This document shows positions 35,831 to 47,345 of a DNA stretch of 64,000 bases, piece after piece. The position numbers and the translations under genes are program-made. The stretch's first letter is position 1, and the number at the start of each line of letters is the position of its first letter. The notes under the pieces are model-generated. The model had not been told where the DNA came from. It saw only the letters and a program-made list of their open reading frames with translations, and ran no database searches. Source of the stretch: Epiperipatus broadwayi (Eukaryota > Onychophora > Udeonychophora > Euonychophora > Peripatidae); NCBI GenBank assembly GCA_028023455.1, contig JAQFVV010000032.1, positions 3,598,001-3,662,000 of the forward strand. The letters are read 5' to 3'.

Positions 35831-37110
35831 AAGAGAAACTATTTCATCAAGTCATATATAGAGGGTCGACCATGGTTTAACCAGGTGGAAAAATTGAAAA
35901 AAAAAAAAAAGGGTATAGTTTGGTGGTTGAATAGTTTTTTTTTGGTTAATAGGAGGGGGGAGGGAGGGGGGAGTTTTTTTGGGGTTGTTTGTTTGGTTGT
36001 TTATAATTTGGTGGAGTGTGTGTGTTTGGGTTTACTAAGGGTGGGGGTTAAATGGGGGTGGTGTGTGGGAAATTATGTGTTTTTTTTCGTTGAGTAAGTG
36101 GTGGGTGGGGGGTGAGTCAAGAAGGTGGGTAGTGGGGAGGTGGAAAGTTTTTGTGTCTTGTAAGTCATTGGGGTTTTTTTGTTTTGGTTGTTTTAAATTT
36201 TGTGATTGGTAGTGTTGTGTGTTTAGTGGTTATGTAATAGGATAGTGGGGAGAAAAAATGTTGGGTGTGATGGTTATTTATAGTATTGGTTGGTTGAATT
36301 TATAGTGTTTTAATTTATTTTAGTTTTGAGTTAAAAGGTTAAAAGGTGGGTGTGGAGGGTTGTTAGTAAGATCTAGGAGTCTCTGTAATATCTGGGGTAT
36401 TGGTAGTAGATAGGTTTTTAATCTGGTCATTGTTGTTTGTTAGAAGATATTGGGGTTTTGTTGTTTTGGTTGTTTAATAATTATTGTGTAGTATGAGTAG
36501 TGTCATGTGTGTTTAGTGGTAAAATGAATAGGATAGTGGTGGTAGTGTAAAGGAAAGAAAATGTATGGGTGATTGGTTATGTTATAAGTATTGGTTGTTG
36601 AAAAATAGTGTTTTAATTTATTCTCATAGTTTTGTAGTTAAATAGAGTTAAAGGTGGGTGTGGGGGTGTTAAGATCTAGGTGATGTTATTCTGATGAAGA
36701 AAAGTTGGGGTATTGGATGAGTAGTAGATAGGAGTTCTGGATATTGATTGTTTTTGAGTGGATATTGGAGAGTTTTGTTTGTTTTGTTGTTTATAAATTA
36801 TTGTGTAGTATGAGTAGTGTCATGTGTGTTAGTGGTTTAATTAATAGGATAGTGGGTTGGTTGTTAAAGAAAAAAAATGTATGGGTGAATTGGTATATGT
36901 TTAAGTATTGGTTGGTTGAAATATTAATAGTGTTTAATTTATTTCATAGTTTGTATAAATAGATAAGGGGGGTGGGGTTGTATAATCTAGGATTAATATA
37001 TGATGAAAATATCTGGGGATATGGATGGTAGATAGTTTTTAATCTATATTGATTGTTTGTAGAAGATGATATATTTGGGGTGTGTGATTATTTTACTGTG
37101 ATGCAGGAAA
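35831..37110 (+). repeat. Satellite array, G/T-rich half (units ~290-320 bp)
   Basis: Repeated landmarks are TAGTATGAGTAGTGTCATGT (about 36489 and 36805), GGTGGGTGTGGGGGTG-type runs followed by GATCTAGG, and TAGTAGATAGG. They are the complement of the C-rich half, but almost every C is lost. The plus strand is extremely G+T-rich with long G runs (for example 35951-35972). Confidence 0.65.
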
Positions 37111-37152
37111 AATGAATTTTTTGCTTTATATACCTTCAGGAATATCCTTTTT

Positions 37153-37255
37153 TCCATACGTAAAAGATTGGCCGAGAAGCGAATCCGCGACAACCGTCTG
37201 CAAGCAACTGCTTGCAAGGCATCTGCGCTGACTTCTCGGCTACCAACGCTTGACA
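37153..37255 (-). mobile_element. tRNA-like SINE, family A, copy 2
   Basis: The minus strand starts TGTCAAGCGTTGGTAGCCGA, followed by the TTGCAAGCAGTTGCTTGCA stem region and GATTCGCTTCTCGGCC. It ends in a T-run on the plus strand (A-tail of the element). The open frames overlapping it are antisense readings. Confidence 0.75.
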
Positions 37256-37737
37256 TGAAGATACTTTTTGAATCGCTAAAGACAACAAATCAGAATTTTA
37301 TCAAGATTGATCTAAAAACTATTCACACTTTTTTAATGTTTATTAAAAGCATTTTTATTTATGATGCTATCATTTTTAAATTTCTGGTTTCTTTTTTTTT
37401 TATAATGACATTTTTAACTAATTCTATTATTCCTCTCAAACACCTTTTTCTAAGCACTTTTTATTATTGCTACTCAAATGACTGACAAACTGTTAAGATT
37501 ATAATCATTTAAATTTTTAGATGTAATAATAATTTCTTAACGGTAGAAAATCAATTGCATTCTCATTAGAGGATTTAAAAAAGTATTTCGCTATTATTAA
37601 ATATAATACCTGCTTTATTATTTTCAAACATTGTCCTAGTTTCTCTTTGAAAACACCATAGACTTTATTTATTTTGTTAAATGTAATAATTGACCTATGC
37701 ATTCAGTTAAATGTTTTTTATATAAGTAAATTAAAAA
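37256..37737. other. AT-rich DNA, nothing recognised
   Basis: No supported feature. Confidence 0.4.
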
Positions 37738-37892
37738 GATTTGAACTTAGGATTTTTCAATGTATATTCATCTTCCACTTGAGACATATGATCATATACA
37801 TGTGAAAAAAATAGATAATTCCCAATATACATATTTCATACAGAACCAGCACTCATCAGTTGGACCAGATCATAATCTTCCACACATATATA
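37738..37892 (-). mobile_element. Hammerhead-bearing short element, family 2
   Basis: On the minus strand: a TATATGTGTGGAAGATTATG leader, the hammerhead, a CACATGTATATGATC spacer, and a 3' end reading CCTAAGTTCAAATC, which resembles a Pol III B box. It resembles the copies at 52315 and 52738. Confidence 0.65.
37820..37866 (-). ncRNA. Hammerhead ribozyme motif, family 2, intact core
   Basis: On the minus strand: helix I TCCAA/TTGGG (one G-U), core CTGATGA, stem II GTGCT/TGTAT with loop GGTTC (one mismatch, two wobbles), GAAA, helix III ATATGTAT, then A at the cleavage position before TTGGGA. All core residues are intact. Confidence 0.7.
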
Positions 37893-38549
37893 CATTTAAA
37901 TTCCTCTATTTCCTTAAATGTAGTAAATAAACTTTTTATTATTTTTATAAGCAAAAAAAAAAAAAAAGCTTATTCCTTAGAAATCATCAATCAATATTAT
38001 TTTGGAATATGTATTAAAATTTACCATTTTACTAAAACGGGAAAACTCTTAAAAAAGAGTAATTATTTTGACATTCATAGAAAACAAAATTAATGTTTAA
38101 AAATTCATAAATGCAGCATAATGTTCAGAATGGATGATTATATTTCCATCTGAGATGCATAAATTTGCTCTAAAAAATTGTATATATATATTCAACTATT
38201 TCCATTCTGATAATTTAATATAAAGATAAATGCGCGCACGCACATATAACATACAATTTAAAACTGCTTTTAAATAGTCTATCGAAGAACAAAGACCTCT
38301 GAAACCATTGTAAAGGTTTAAAAATTTTCCATTCTTGTTTTAATCTGTAGTTAAAAATGGCTAGATGCCCATTTATTGCCAATTTTTGAATGATTATTTG
38401 GGTTGGTTATAGAGTGCATATTTGAAAGATAAATTCTAAAACTGATTTTGAAATTTAATTTTTTTCCAAATCTTAAAAAAACTAGATTAAAACCTCAGGT
38501 TGTGGATATAGCAAGTGATTGCAATGCTATCGCTTTATAAGGCTCTTCA
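37893..38549. other. AT-rich DNA, nothing recognised
   Basis: No supported feature; a GCGC-type alternating run occurs near 38231. Confidence 0.4.
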
Positions 38550-38990
38550 GCATATCATCATCATTTTCAACTATTATCAATTTACTGCAGAATGAAGGAC
38601 TCTCCAAAGTCAATCCATCTTCTCCAATCTCTAGTCTCTCTTCTCTACATTACTCCAGCACCATCCATCTTACATGTGGCCTCTTTCTAGGGTTAAACAC
38701 TCTCTTGGAATCCAGTTTAAGATTTCAACTGTCCACCTATTATCATCTCTTCCAGAAATGTGTTCAGCTCCACACAACTTCACACTATTAAACTCTTTCA
38801 ATGATATCAATAACACCTGTTGTTCTACCACCTATGTACTTTGTTTTTGATCTCTTCTTGTTATTCCTATAATATACATCACTCCACACTCTGTTGAGTG
38901 GTTTGAAGATTCTGTATTGCTTTTCTGTTAAATGTCCAAGTCTCAGATTCATAAATAAAACTCGTAACCCACATTTAGTAAAAACCTTTC
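38550..38990 (-). pseudogene. LINE ORF2 C-terminal relic (RTE-like)
   Basis: The minus strand reads YESETWTFNRKAIQNLQTTQ, then IIGITRRDQKQST, then GRDDNRWTVEILNWIPREC. This series matches the YGSETWT...TTQRxMER...GITRRDRxRN...RxDNRWTxxVLEWxPR tail of RTE-type LINE polyproteins after the reverse-transcriptase core. Several stops and frameshifts are present. It may belong to the same family as the endonuclease relic at 22.6 kb, in opposite orientation. Confidence 0.75.
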
Positions 38991-39304
38991 TTTTCTAACA
39001 CTTAGGCATATGTCTAATAAATATAATAAGTGTGCTTATACGCAAATATAGAGAAGCTTGTTATTTCTGTAAACTAAATACAGCTTAGCGCTTTTGAGAA
39101 CTTGTGTTTCATATTCATAGTAAGATAAAATAAAATTATAGTAGAAAGATGAGTGTAACTGTATATATTTGAAGAGATTTAAAATTATTTAAATTCAATG
39201 TTAAAGTTATTTATACCAAAAGCACTCAAGTTTATTGAAATTAATTGAGCCAAGTATACTTCCAACACGTGCAAAAAATGAGTCTTCTCAAAAGAATAAC
39301 CATG

Positions 39305-39575
39305 AATATATATATATTAATTCTAATATTCTCATGGATAAATGATAATTTCATAATATTATTTATAGGAGCTTCCATGTAATAAAAATATAATGGTTAA
39401 GTAGCTGATGTTTCAGTACAATAACAAGTATTTTTTTACAGAGCTTCTTCTTTCTCAAATCATAAGAATGTGTGTGGTGAGATTTAAAATCGTTATTTTT
39501 TCTTTTGTTATTTTCTCCCCATTCTCAAATTCTATTGTTAGAGAAGTTTTAAAAAATATTTTATCTTCAACTTTT
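39305..39575 (-). mobile_element. PLE 3'-end relic
   Basis: Matches the end of the PLE at 10.3-10.5 kb. The minus strand reads EDKIFFKTS...IEFE (compare EDKLIFKTSQQIEF there), followed by the same 3' non-coding sequence (TGATTTGAGAAAGA and GAAACATCAGCTA). It begins at a TA run (39307-39320). Confidence 0.75.
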
Positions 39576-40700
39576 GATGTTACCAATAAATTATCAATTA
39601 CTACTAATTAACAATCCCTGAGGGAATTCTCTTTTGCTTAAAATCCAAGTCATTGTATGAATTTAAATCCAGAAAGCTATTTTTTATAAGTATGAGAATG
39701 TGAAAGAATAACAACTTTCTTGACATTCTGCAAATAATATTTTAAATTTCTCCAAAGAGCTGTATATGTTAAATCAAATATTTCCATGGATTGTTATTAT
39801 AGTAAAGAATAGAAACGAGATAATATCTGTGTAAATAGAGATAACCTTTAACCTTTTATGTCACCAAAAGATTAGCAATTACTACTAATTGACAATCACT
39901 GAGGCTAATCCAGATTTTCATTAACTTATAGTAGCTCTTTTGTTGGAGTTTTTTGTTGAAGTGAAATGGGGCCCCATTTTACTTCAAACTCAAGTTTTTA
40001 TATGAATTTAAATCTAGAAAGTTATTTTTTTTTTATAAGTGTAAGAATGTAAAAGAACAACACCTTTCTTAACATTCTGCAAATAATATTTAAATTCTCC
40101 AGAGAGAGCTATTATAGGTTAATAAGAAAACTCATTTATCCTCAGGAGTTTTCAGTTAATTGTAATTGATAATTTCTTGATAACACCAAAGGTTAAAAGT
40201 TATCTCTCTTTACATGGATATTATCTAATCATTTCTATGTCTTATTATAATAACAATCCATGAAATTTTTTAAATTCAATATATATATATGTAAATAAAA
40301 GAATATTTCCATGTAGCAACATATTTTTCCGGTTCTTACATTGAAAGATTATCATTCATTACTTTGTTTACATCATGATTAATTCATGAAATATTTAAAT
40401 TAACACATATTTTTCTGGTGTATATGAAATAATATTTACACAATATAAAGAAAAGATGAGATTCTTCTAAGTTCTCATACTTATAAAAATATGTTCTAGA
40501 TTTAAATTCATATAATTTCTTCAATTAGAAATAAAATTGGATTTTTTTGATTTTAAATAAATTAGAAAAAAAAAAAGCTATTGTGGATTATTACAGCAAA
40601 TAGTTTAGCTTTAAGGCCATTAATAATAATTGACAGTTATTATTTCTCTAGATTATTAATCCATGAAAATATTTAATTTAACAAGCATATACATAAAGTA
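39576..40700. repeat. Cluster of direct and inverted repeats (~290-bp units)
   Basis: A unit with TGAATTTAAATC(C/T)AGAAAG and ACATTCTGCAAATAATATTT occurs at about 39650-39760 and about 39995-40100. The block with CCATGGATTGTTATTATA (39793) reappears inverted at about 40235-40262. A third inverted piece lies near 40465-40520. Confidence 0.7.
39955..39988. repeat. 34-bp near-perfect palindrome
   Basis: Centred on GGGG|CCCC with arms GTTGAAGTGAAATGGGG and CCCCATTTTACTTCAAA; two mismatches. Confidence 0.9.
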
Positions 40701-41124
40701 CTTTTTGAAGTCAAAAGCAGGCAAAAATTTTAAAATTTATATAAGTATTTAGGTTAACTAATGATGATTAGATCAGAGCCTATTATACAAGTCATCATCA
40801 AATTGATAATTTAGATAAAAAACGAGAAATTGTTTGGTAAAAACAGTTTAAGAATTGTATAGAAATTCAATCTAATAACTGTTGGAGAATTTAAAGATAT
40901 TATTATTTTTTTAAAACCATTTCATTTAAAAATTGATATAAAGGTTGATTAATTCATTCTTGAGCAACTAAAGCATTTGATAACGTTTTTTTATGTAAAA
41001 GAGTAAAATAAGAATAAAATAATGAAATTGATTAGGAAAAATAAAATATCGAAATTGAAGATTTGAAGGTAAAAATAATTTAAATTCAAAAACAACAAAT
41101 TGTATGAAGTAATAATCAAAGCTT

Positions 41125-41231
41125 GTCTTGCATTGGTGGTCGGGAGGTCAGCGCGACTGCCTTGCACTTGCAGGCAGTTGCCCGGGTTGTGGGTTCACGT
41201 CCTGGCCGATGCTATGACACTTAAAAAAAAT
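41125..41231 (+). mobile_element. tRNA-like SINE, family A, copy 3, with perfect target duplication
   Basis: GTCGGGAGGTCAGC (A-box region), GTGGGTTCACGTCCTGG (B-box region) and GCCGATGCTATGACAC end, plus an A-tail. It is flanked by a perfect 14-bp duplication AATAATCAAAGCTT at 41111-41124 and 41232-41245, which shows retroposition by target-primed reverse transcription. Confidence 0.9.
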
Positions 41232-41360
41232 AATAATCAAAGCTTAAAAAAAAGTTGCCCTTGAGGTTTTAATGAAAAAAAATAGAGATAAAAGATATAA
41301 AAGAAGTTTTAAAATATAATTATTTAAAAAAAAACAATTTCCATATAACTCCATTTTTTT

Positions 41361-41457
41361 CCATATGTCATAGCGTCAGCCGGGAGGCGAACCCGCAGCA
41401 ACCATCTGCAACCAACTGCTTGCTTGCAAGGCAGCTGCGCTGACTTCTCGGCTAACA
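41361..41457 (-). mobile_element. tRNA-like SINE, family A, copy 4
   Basis: Opposite orientation to copy 3, only 130 bp away. The minus strand reads TTGTTAGCCGAGAAGTCAGC, then TTGCAAGCAAGCAGTTGG, CGGGTTCGCCTCCCGGCTGA and GCTATGACATATGG. A T-run on the plus strand marks the element's A-tail. Confidence 0.8.
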
Positions 41458-42383
41458 ACCATTTTATTAGCAGTTTGAAAATTATTGAGTTGGTGTACTA
41501 AGCAGATTACACATGCAAAGAGAATAAACTTCTTATAATTTTTTTAACTATTTCTTTTTTAAATTCAATCAATTTTTTCACTTGATTTTATTCTTAAAAG
41601 TACTTTCTAACATATTTCATATTTATTATCAACATATGTTAAAATCTTTTTATGAAACTAATCATTACTTACAATCTTATTTTTTGTTTTAAATTTGACT
41701 TCCAAGTTGAAAGTCTATTTAAAATACCTCAGTAATTAATTGGGAAGAGAATATTAAGAATGCTCATTGATTTTAAACATTTATGTTTTTAATTTATATA
41801 TTTTATTTGTAAATGTTCATTTAGTCAAGAAGATCATTAAACACTTTTCACCATCTGTGATGGTTTACATTTATTACCATTATCTATTGATAATTTGTAA
41901 ATTAATTATTCTTTTTTAAAGAAAATATTGGAAATACAAAATTATTATTAGAAAAGTGTGTAGAATTTGTACATATGTGAAACTATAAAATAAAGCACAA
42001 AAGAAATATATAAAATGAAATTAGATGAACGAATAGTTAATAATAAATATAAGATACAGATAAAAAATGGAGGAATGAATACCCGATATTAAAAATGAAT
42101 ATGAAATAAAAATACTCTAAGCTAAATATTAAATGAAAGATTTGATATTTGTAATTTAGTCTTTATTCTGCTCTTCTCCTCGCACTTTCCAACCTCTTAC
42201 ATATAATTAACAACTTATGATCTTATCATCATCATCATCATCATTACTGTTTAGATAAATCTGTCTATGTATATTTGTATAAAAAATAAAGATATCTTAT
42301 ATATCAATAATTCTTATTAATTTTGCATGGAGGTATGTAATGATGGTATATTAGATGTAATAATATATTGGATTATATCAGAA
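41458..42383. other. AT-rich DNA, nothing recognised
   Basis: Only a short (ATC)n run near 42224-42244. Confidence 0.4.
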
Positions 42384-42562
42384 AATGTTAAATGTGTAGA
42401 AAATTTTAAACTTTATTTAAACCTTTCAAATAGAAACAACTTGTTAGTAATAACACACAAATAGATCTAACCTGCATTGTCTATTTGTGTGTTATTATTA
42501 ACAAGTTGTTTGTATTTGAAAAGTTTAAATAAAGTTAAAAATTTTCTATACATTTAACATTT
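42384..42562. repeat. Fold-back element, ~179 bp
   Basis: The arms pair AAATGTTAAATGTGTAGAAA with TTTCTATACATTTAACATTT and continue to a short loop between CACACAAATAGA and TCTATTTGTGTG. The right arm is 5 bp shorter. Confidence 0.85.
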
Positions 42563-43513
42563 ACTGATAGATAACGGAAATAGTCCAGCATATTATCACT
42601 TTTTATTAATTTCTCTCAAATTTCTGAAAATTATAGGTTTGCCTTTATTTCAGTGGTATTTTTCATATATTATTTTTATGTTTACACTTTTTTTTACTAT
42701 CTGTTATTAAAACCACTGAAAATTCATTTTTATAGATTTCACTCCTACATTTTGATCATTATATCAGTTTATCATCAGGGATTCTAAACATACATCTTAT
42801 TATTAAGTAAACAAATCAAAATAGTGGGAGCTTGACCTTTGCATAAGAAGTTGAAACATAGGAGGAAAAATCTATATAAATAAAATTTCAGTGTTTCAAA
42901 TCAAAGATACAAAAAGTACAAACATGGAAATAATAATAATACATTATATAGATATCTGTGAGAAAAAATACAAAATAATTTTAAAAATAATAAAGTTTTT
43001 AAATGCTATAGATAATAATAAAATAAAAAAATATTATTTCAATTTCACAATTTAGAAAAACAGAACATATATTATGAATCTTTTCCATCTCAGATTATTT
43101 ATATGAACAATTTAAATATATATATATATATAAAATTTATTTGTTGTTATATATATATATATAAATCCTATATTATTATTTATTATGGTAAATTATTTTA
43201 TAAATGGGAATTAATTTTTAAGTTAAGCTAAATATAGAGCCATAGTATTTCAAAGTGCAGTAACCAATCGAAACAGTTCTTATGTATGAGTTAATAGCTG
43301 GATATTATAGCTATAATGGTGGCTGTTAACTAATATGTAAAAGTTTGGACAGTTTACCATTGTTTTTTTTTCAGCTTGCAAAACTGGGCTGATTGTTTAC
43401 TGCATTTTGAATATCAGGGGTATAGATTTAACTTGATTTACAAACATAGTCCTCATTTATAAAATAATTTATCACCTATTTAATCCATTAAAAATATTAA
43501 ATTATAATATTCT
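42563..43513. other. AT-rich DNA, nothing recognised
   Basis: Contains two short TA runs inverted to each other near 43118-43163. Confidence 0.4.
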
Positions 43514-45010
43514 AAACGGAAGATAATCAGCCCTTAACACATGCACTGTACTGTTATATTAAATCAACGTTGTTTTTGTTGGATGTGAGGAATTTGTGCT
43601 GAGGCAAATGATTGTCCCTGATCCAGCCTATGTGATGATCCAGCATGATTTTGAGAAAGATCTATTCAGCAACATCCAGCTGGCAATATATATAAATTTC
43701 AGGATATGGACCATTAGATGCAAATCTCTGTTCAAAAAAGGTTCTGGTTGAAGATCTCTTGGTTAAATTCCTTCAGAAAGCTAGAGAATCGGATAGGAGA
43801 ACTTGTCTGGCCTCTCTGGCTCAAACCTAGGGCAACTGAGAATTTAATGGTCAACAATCAGCCAAATGGACTTTCTTGAGCATGATTTCTCAACCTATAA
43901 ACTTTTGCCAAATTCACTTTGTGCCTTGTTAAGCTCCTAAACCCCATACCCCCAATCTCAAGAGCCATATGATTACTTTAGACTCTCATGTTCTGTATAC
44001 TCCAGCCCTTTGAAACCCACCACCCAATTTACAGGACATTTTACTATGTATACCCTATTTTGGTTTAATTTTGTACTCTAATAATGTGAGTCATGTAATC
44101 CGTTTGATTTATTGCTTGATCTTTGATGTGATTATCAAATATGTTCACCTTGCACAATTTTTGTTTATTATATCTTAATTATGGAATGATGATATGTTTC
44201 TAATGATGCTCCACCTTTGTTATATCCTATATACTGAAGCTCACCATTTTTGTCATTTCTGTAATCCAATAATGTATTTAATGTAATTCTATTGATCAAT
44301 CTTTGGTGAAGTTGTCCAAAACATTTACCATACAATCTGTTTCACCCTAATTATGTTGTTATAATTGTATATTTTCCTTTGTACATATTTCCAAGTTTTT
44401 ATATGTAACCTTATAACTCACAGAGTGCTATATATATGTTCCCAATGGTGCTCTACATTTTGTATCCATTGTGTTATACCTTTTACCATGAATAAAGCTT
44501 ACTTTTGAAATGAAGATAGGGATTTTGAAAAGATAATAGTACCCATCTTATCTTTGTACCTAAATTCAATTATATAGGCCAATCTTAAGTACCTTGGACA
44601 AGAGCATGAATACATTCTTTTACTTCATTTTTTTATTATATATATTAACTTTTATTGAAAATTACAGTTTCAAACTGCATTAGTAAATCTAAAAGTCAAT
44701 TACATTAATTCTAACATCAGTGAATATTAACACACAATAAATATTAAAATTTTGCAAGTGTTAATATGTGTAATAAAAAAAATGGAAGTAAAGTGAACAA
44801 TATAAAAATTTAGCACTCTCATTTCAGGACATTTAAGATTGGCCTATATAACTAAATTTAGGTACAATGATAAGATAGCCACTATTATCTTTTCAAAGTG
44901 TCTTTCTCATGCCTTGGATCAAAGAGTTTCCTCACATTCAACAAAAACACATATTGATTTAATATAACAGTACAGTGTATGTGCAAAGGTTTGATTATCT
45001 TCTGTTTAAA
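43514..45010. repeat. Large fold-back element split by an insertion
   Basis: The outer arms pair 43514-43592 (GGAAGATAATCAGCC, GTACTGTTATATTAAATCAA) with about 44930-45008. The inner arms pair about 44516-44610 (GATAATAGTACCCATCTTAT, GGCCAATCTTAA) with about 44815-44900. The left arm is interrupted at 43593-44515; the right arm is continuous. Confidence 0.75.
43593..44515 (+). mobile_element. LTR-like insertion (~920 bp) in the fold-back element
   Basis: Less AT-rich than its host. It has three diverged internal repeats of roughly 180 bp (TTGATCTTTGATGTGATTAT and ATCAATCTTTGGTGAAGTTG mark two) and AATAAAGC near its right end (44491). It could be a solo LTR. A ~70-codon open stretch with DPAYVMIQHDFEKDLFSNIQ lies at its left end but is not a protein I know. 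Exact ends are uncertain. Confidence 0.4.
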
Positions 45011-47140
45011 ATTAGTTTGAAACTGCACTAGTAAATCTAATAGTCAATTGCATTCAATTATATTATGCATATAATAAAATTTAAAAAAATTACTTAACTT
45101 TTTAGATCTGTATGACAATAATGGCATTCATTGAAGTTGTTTTCTTCTTACAGATATTAGTCTTTTCTACTGTAGAATTTTTTATTTGGAATGCAAGAAG
45201 TTCCAAGATTGACCAAAACAATATCTAAAATGTAGAAGATGAGTAAATTCATGAATCACAAAAACCATGTACAATGACAATTGTTTCCTTATGAGTATGG
45301 GAAAAGCAGCAAGAAAAGAACAGTCCATTACAAAGTATATTGAAAGACAAAACGACAAGTTAAATAAAAGATATCTTTCACTTAGTCTTTTAAATTTTCT
45401 TTTAATTATCAGTGAATAAAAATTATAATATTTTAATAAAATATATAATCTTTCATTTGAAGATACCTACATCTTGTGCTTAAAATTTAAAATTAAGATA
45501 ATATTTTGAATAAATTTCATTAATGATATAAAATCTCTAAAGCTAAATTAAAATAAAACAATGTTATACGAGTAACATTGTAATTATTATGTTTTAAATA
45601 AGATTTTTTTTTAAAATTGGTCAATAAAAAATTTAGACATCTGGGTATTTAATAAGCTAACCTGATAAGTGGAGGTAGTTACAAGTGTAGTGAGAAATAA
45701 TCTGAAATTTAAGCTGGTGAATAGTTGTCATATATGAAGTTTACAAGGAGTGGATGCATTAATAAAATTAAAAATAACAATTTGATAAACTAAGCTGGAT
45801 TTATATCTAGGTTTTTTTATGAGATTATTTTTTTATAAAATAATTTGAACTTGTATGGCTAATTCTCTATCCAAAATATTTTTTAGCTCAATTCTGATTC
45901 AAATTCACATAACAAGTACGACTACACACAATTTATATATATTATTAAAGAATGTAGTATACCTACATCAAAAGATATGTACTATTTCATAAAACTGATA
46001 ATTTTTAATTCTATTTGCATAAAATAACCATATAATTATTTGCTCCGGAGATCATCCCATGCCATTTAGCATCTTTTTGCATTATATTAAATAATTGCAA
46101 TTTATGCAGTAACTAATTGCTATTATTATATATTACTAGAAGGTATATAAAATGAGTTATTAATAATATTAATAACTAAAAAATTAATTATTATTAAATT
46201 AATTATTAATAACTTGAATAACTGGTGATTAAAGTCCAATTTGCAGGATAGTTTGAGTTTCCTAATAAAAAAACAATTATTTTAAATAAACACACTTCGT
46301 ATTAAATATTTAGATGGTTCACAAAAGTATATATGAAAATATAAATGCTTAATATAAATTTAAAATTTCTCTACTAAAGTATATCAAGTTTCAGTCCAAG
46401 TCGTAAACCTAAACCAAGAAAAAATAAAAAATATGAAAATTAATTAATAATATATATTAAAAAATACTTAAAAGTGCAATCGGATTTTTTTTTTAATATT
46501 AAGGTATCATTTTGCCTTTTTTTTTTTTTTGTTAAAATAAATAAATAAATAAATTAGAAAATAAATTTTATTAGTTACATTTTTGGGTACTAGATGGCAG
46601 AAAAAATTCTAGCATTGACAAATTCTTTTATTTTTAAATAAATTAATGACATTATATTGTAATTGTCACGCTACTTTATAAATATTTTCTATTTTAAATA
46701 AGCGACAAATATTTTTTTTTATTTCTAATAAAAATGCGAAAATGCATATCTAAAAATAATTTACTATAATATTACTGGACATACGTACACATATACGCAC
46801 TCTTTATATATACGTACTCACCATTGAAATGCGATTGCAAGAGCATTAAACTGATGATTAGAAGAGAGAAAACAGATGTGTCTAAAGTAGTAAGTAGATC
46901 GTGTATGTACTACCAAGGAACATATGCTGAATTGGGAAAATACAAAAAATATTGGATAGAGAGCAAAAGGTACTTGGAAGAAAATTCAAAGAAGCTGTTC
47001 AATAACTCCATAAGTAAGTCAACCTATTGCGACTACACATAATGTATGGAAACCACTAATCAAATTTTCTCTTAGGAAAAAGTAAAGAAATCAGGAGGAA
47101 TCTCATAGATAGGTATATGAAATTTCTACTGACTGTTGCC
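45011..47140. other. AT-rich DNA, nothing recognised
   Basis: 45018-45057 repeats 44668-44706 (GAAACTGCACTAGTAAATCT). A 72-codon frame at 46824-47042 has no recognisable motif. Confidence 0.4.
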
Positions 47141-47345
47141 TTTGGCAGGATGTCTCAGTTGATTAGAATGTTACCTTAAAATTCAATATTCAAGAATCTA
47201 AGGGTCCAGCTGCGATTCCTATGCTAGTACTGTCACTAGTCAGGCCAGCAACACCTGAAGAATAGAGAAGAATTTCGATTCCCATGTTAGTACTGTCGCT
47301 AGTCAGGCCAGCAACACCTGAAGAAGAGAGGAGAATAATAAAGTT
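47141..47345 (+). mobile_element. tRNA-derived SINE, family C, with internal duplication
   Basis: The head reads GGATGTCTCAGTTGATTAGA (A-box region of a tRNA), then GGGTCCAGCTGCGATTCC (B-box region). The body segment CTAGTCAGGCCAGCAACACC is present twice because a ~65-bp block (about 47210-47330) is tandemly duplicated. The tail is AATAATAAAG. It resembles the tRNA-plus-conserved-core SINEs known from cephalopods; the family name is not assigned. Confidence 0.65.

Noticed and set aside
35807-36962. Trp/Gly/Val-rich frames in the G/T-rich region
   Set aside because: Produced by the satellite's extreme base composition; not conserved between units.
42740-42780. TCATCAG on the plus strand (CTGATGA on minus)
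   Set aside because: No GAAA at a suitable distance and no flanking stems.
46824-47042. 72-codon plus-strand frame rich in Lys and Ser
   Set aside because: No motif, and composition like the surrounding AT-rich DNA.
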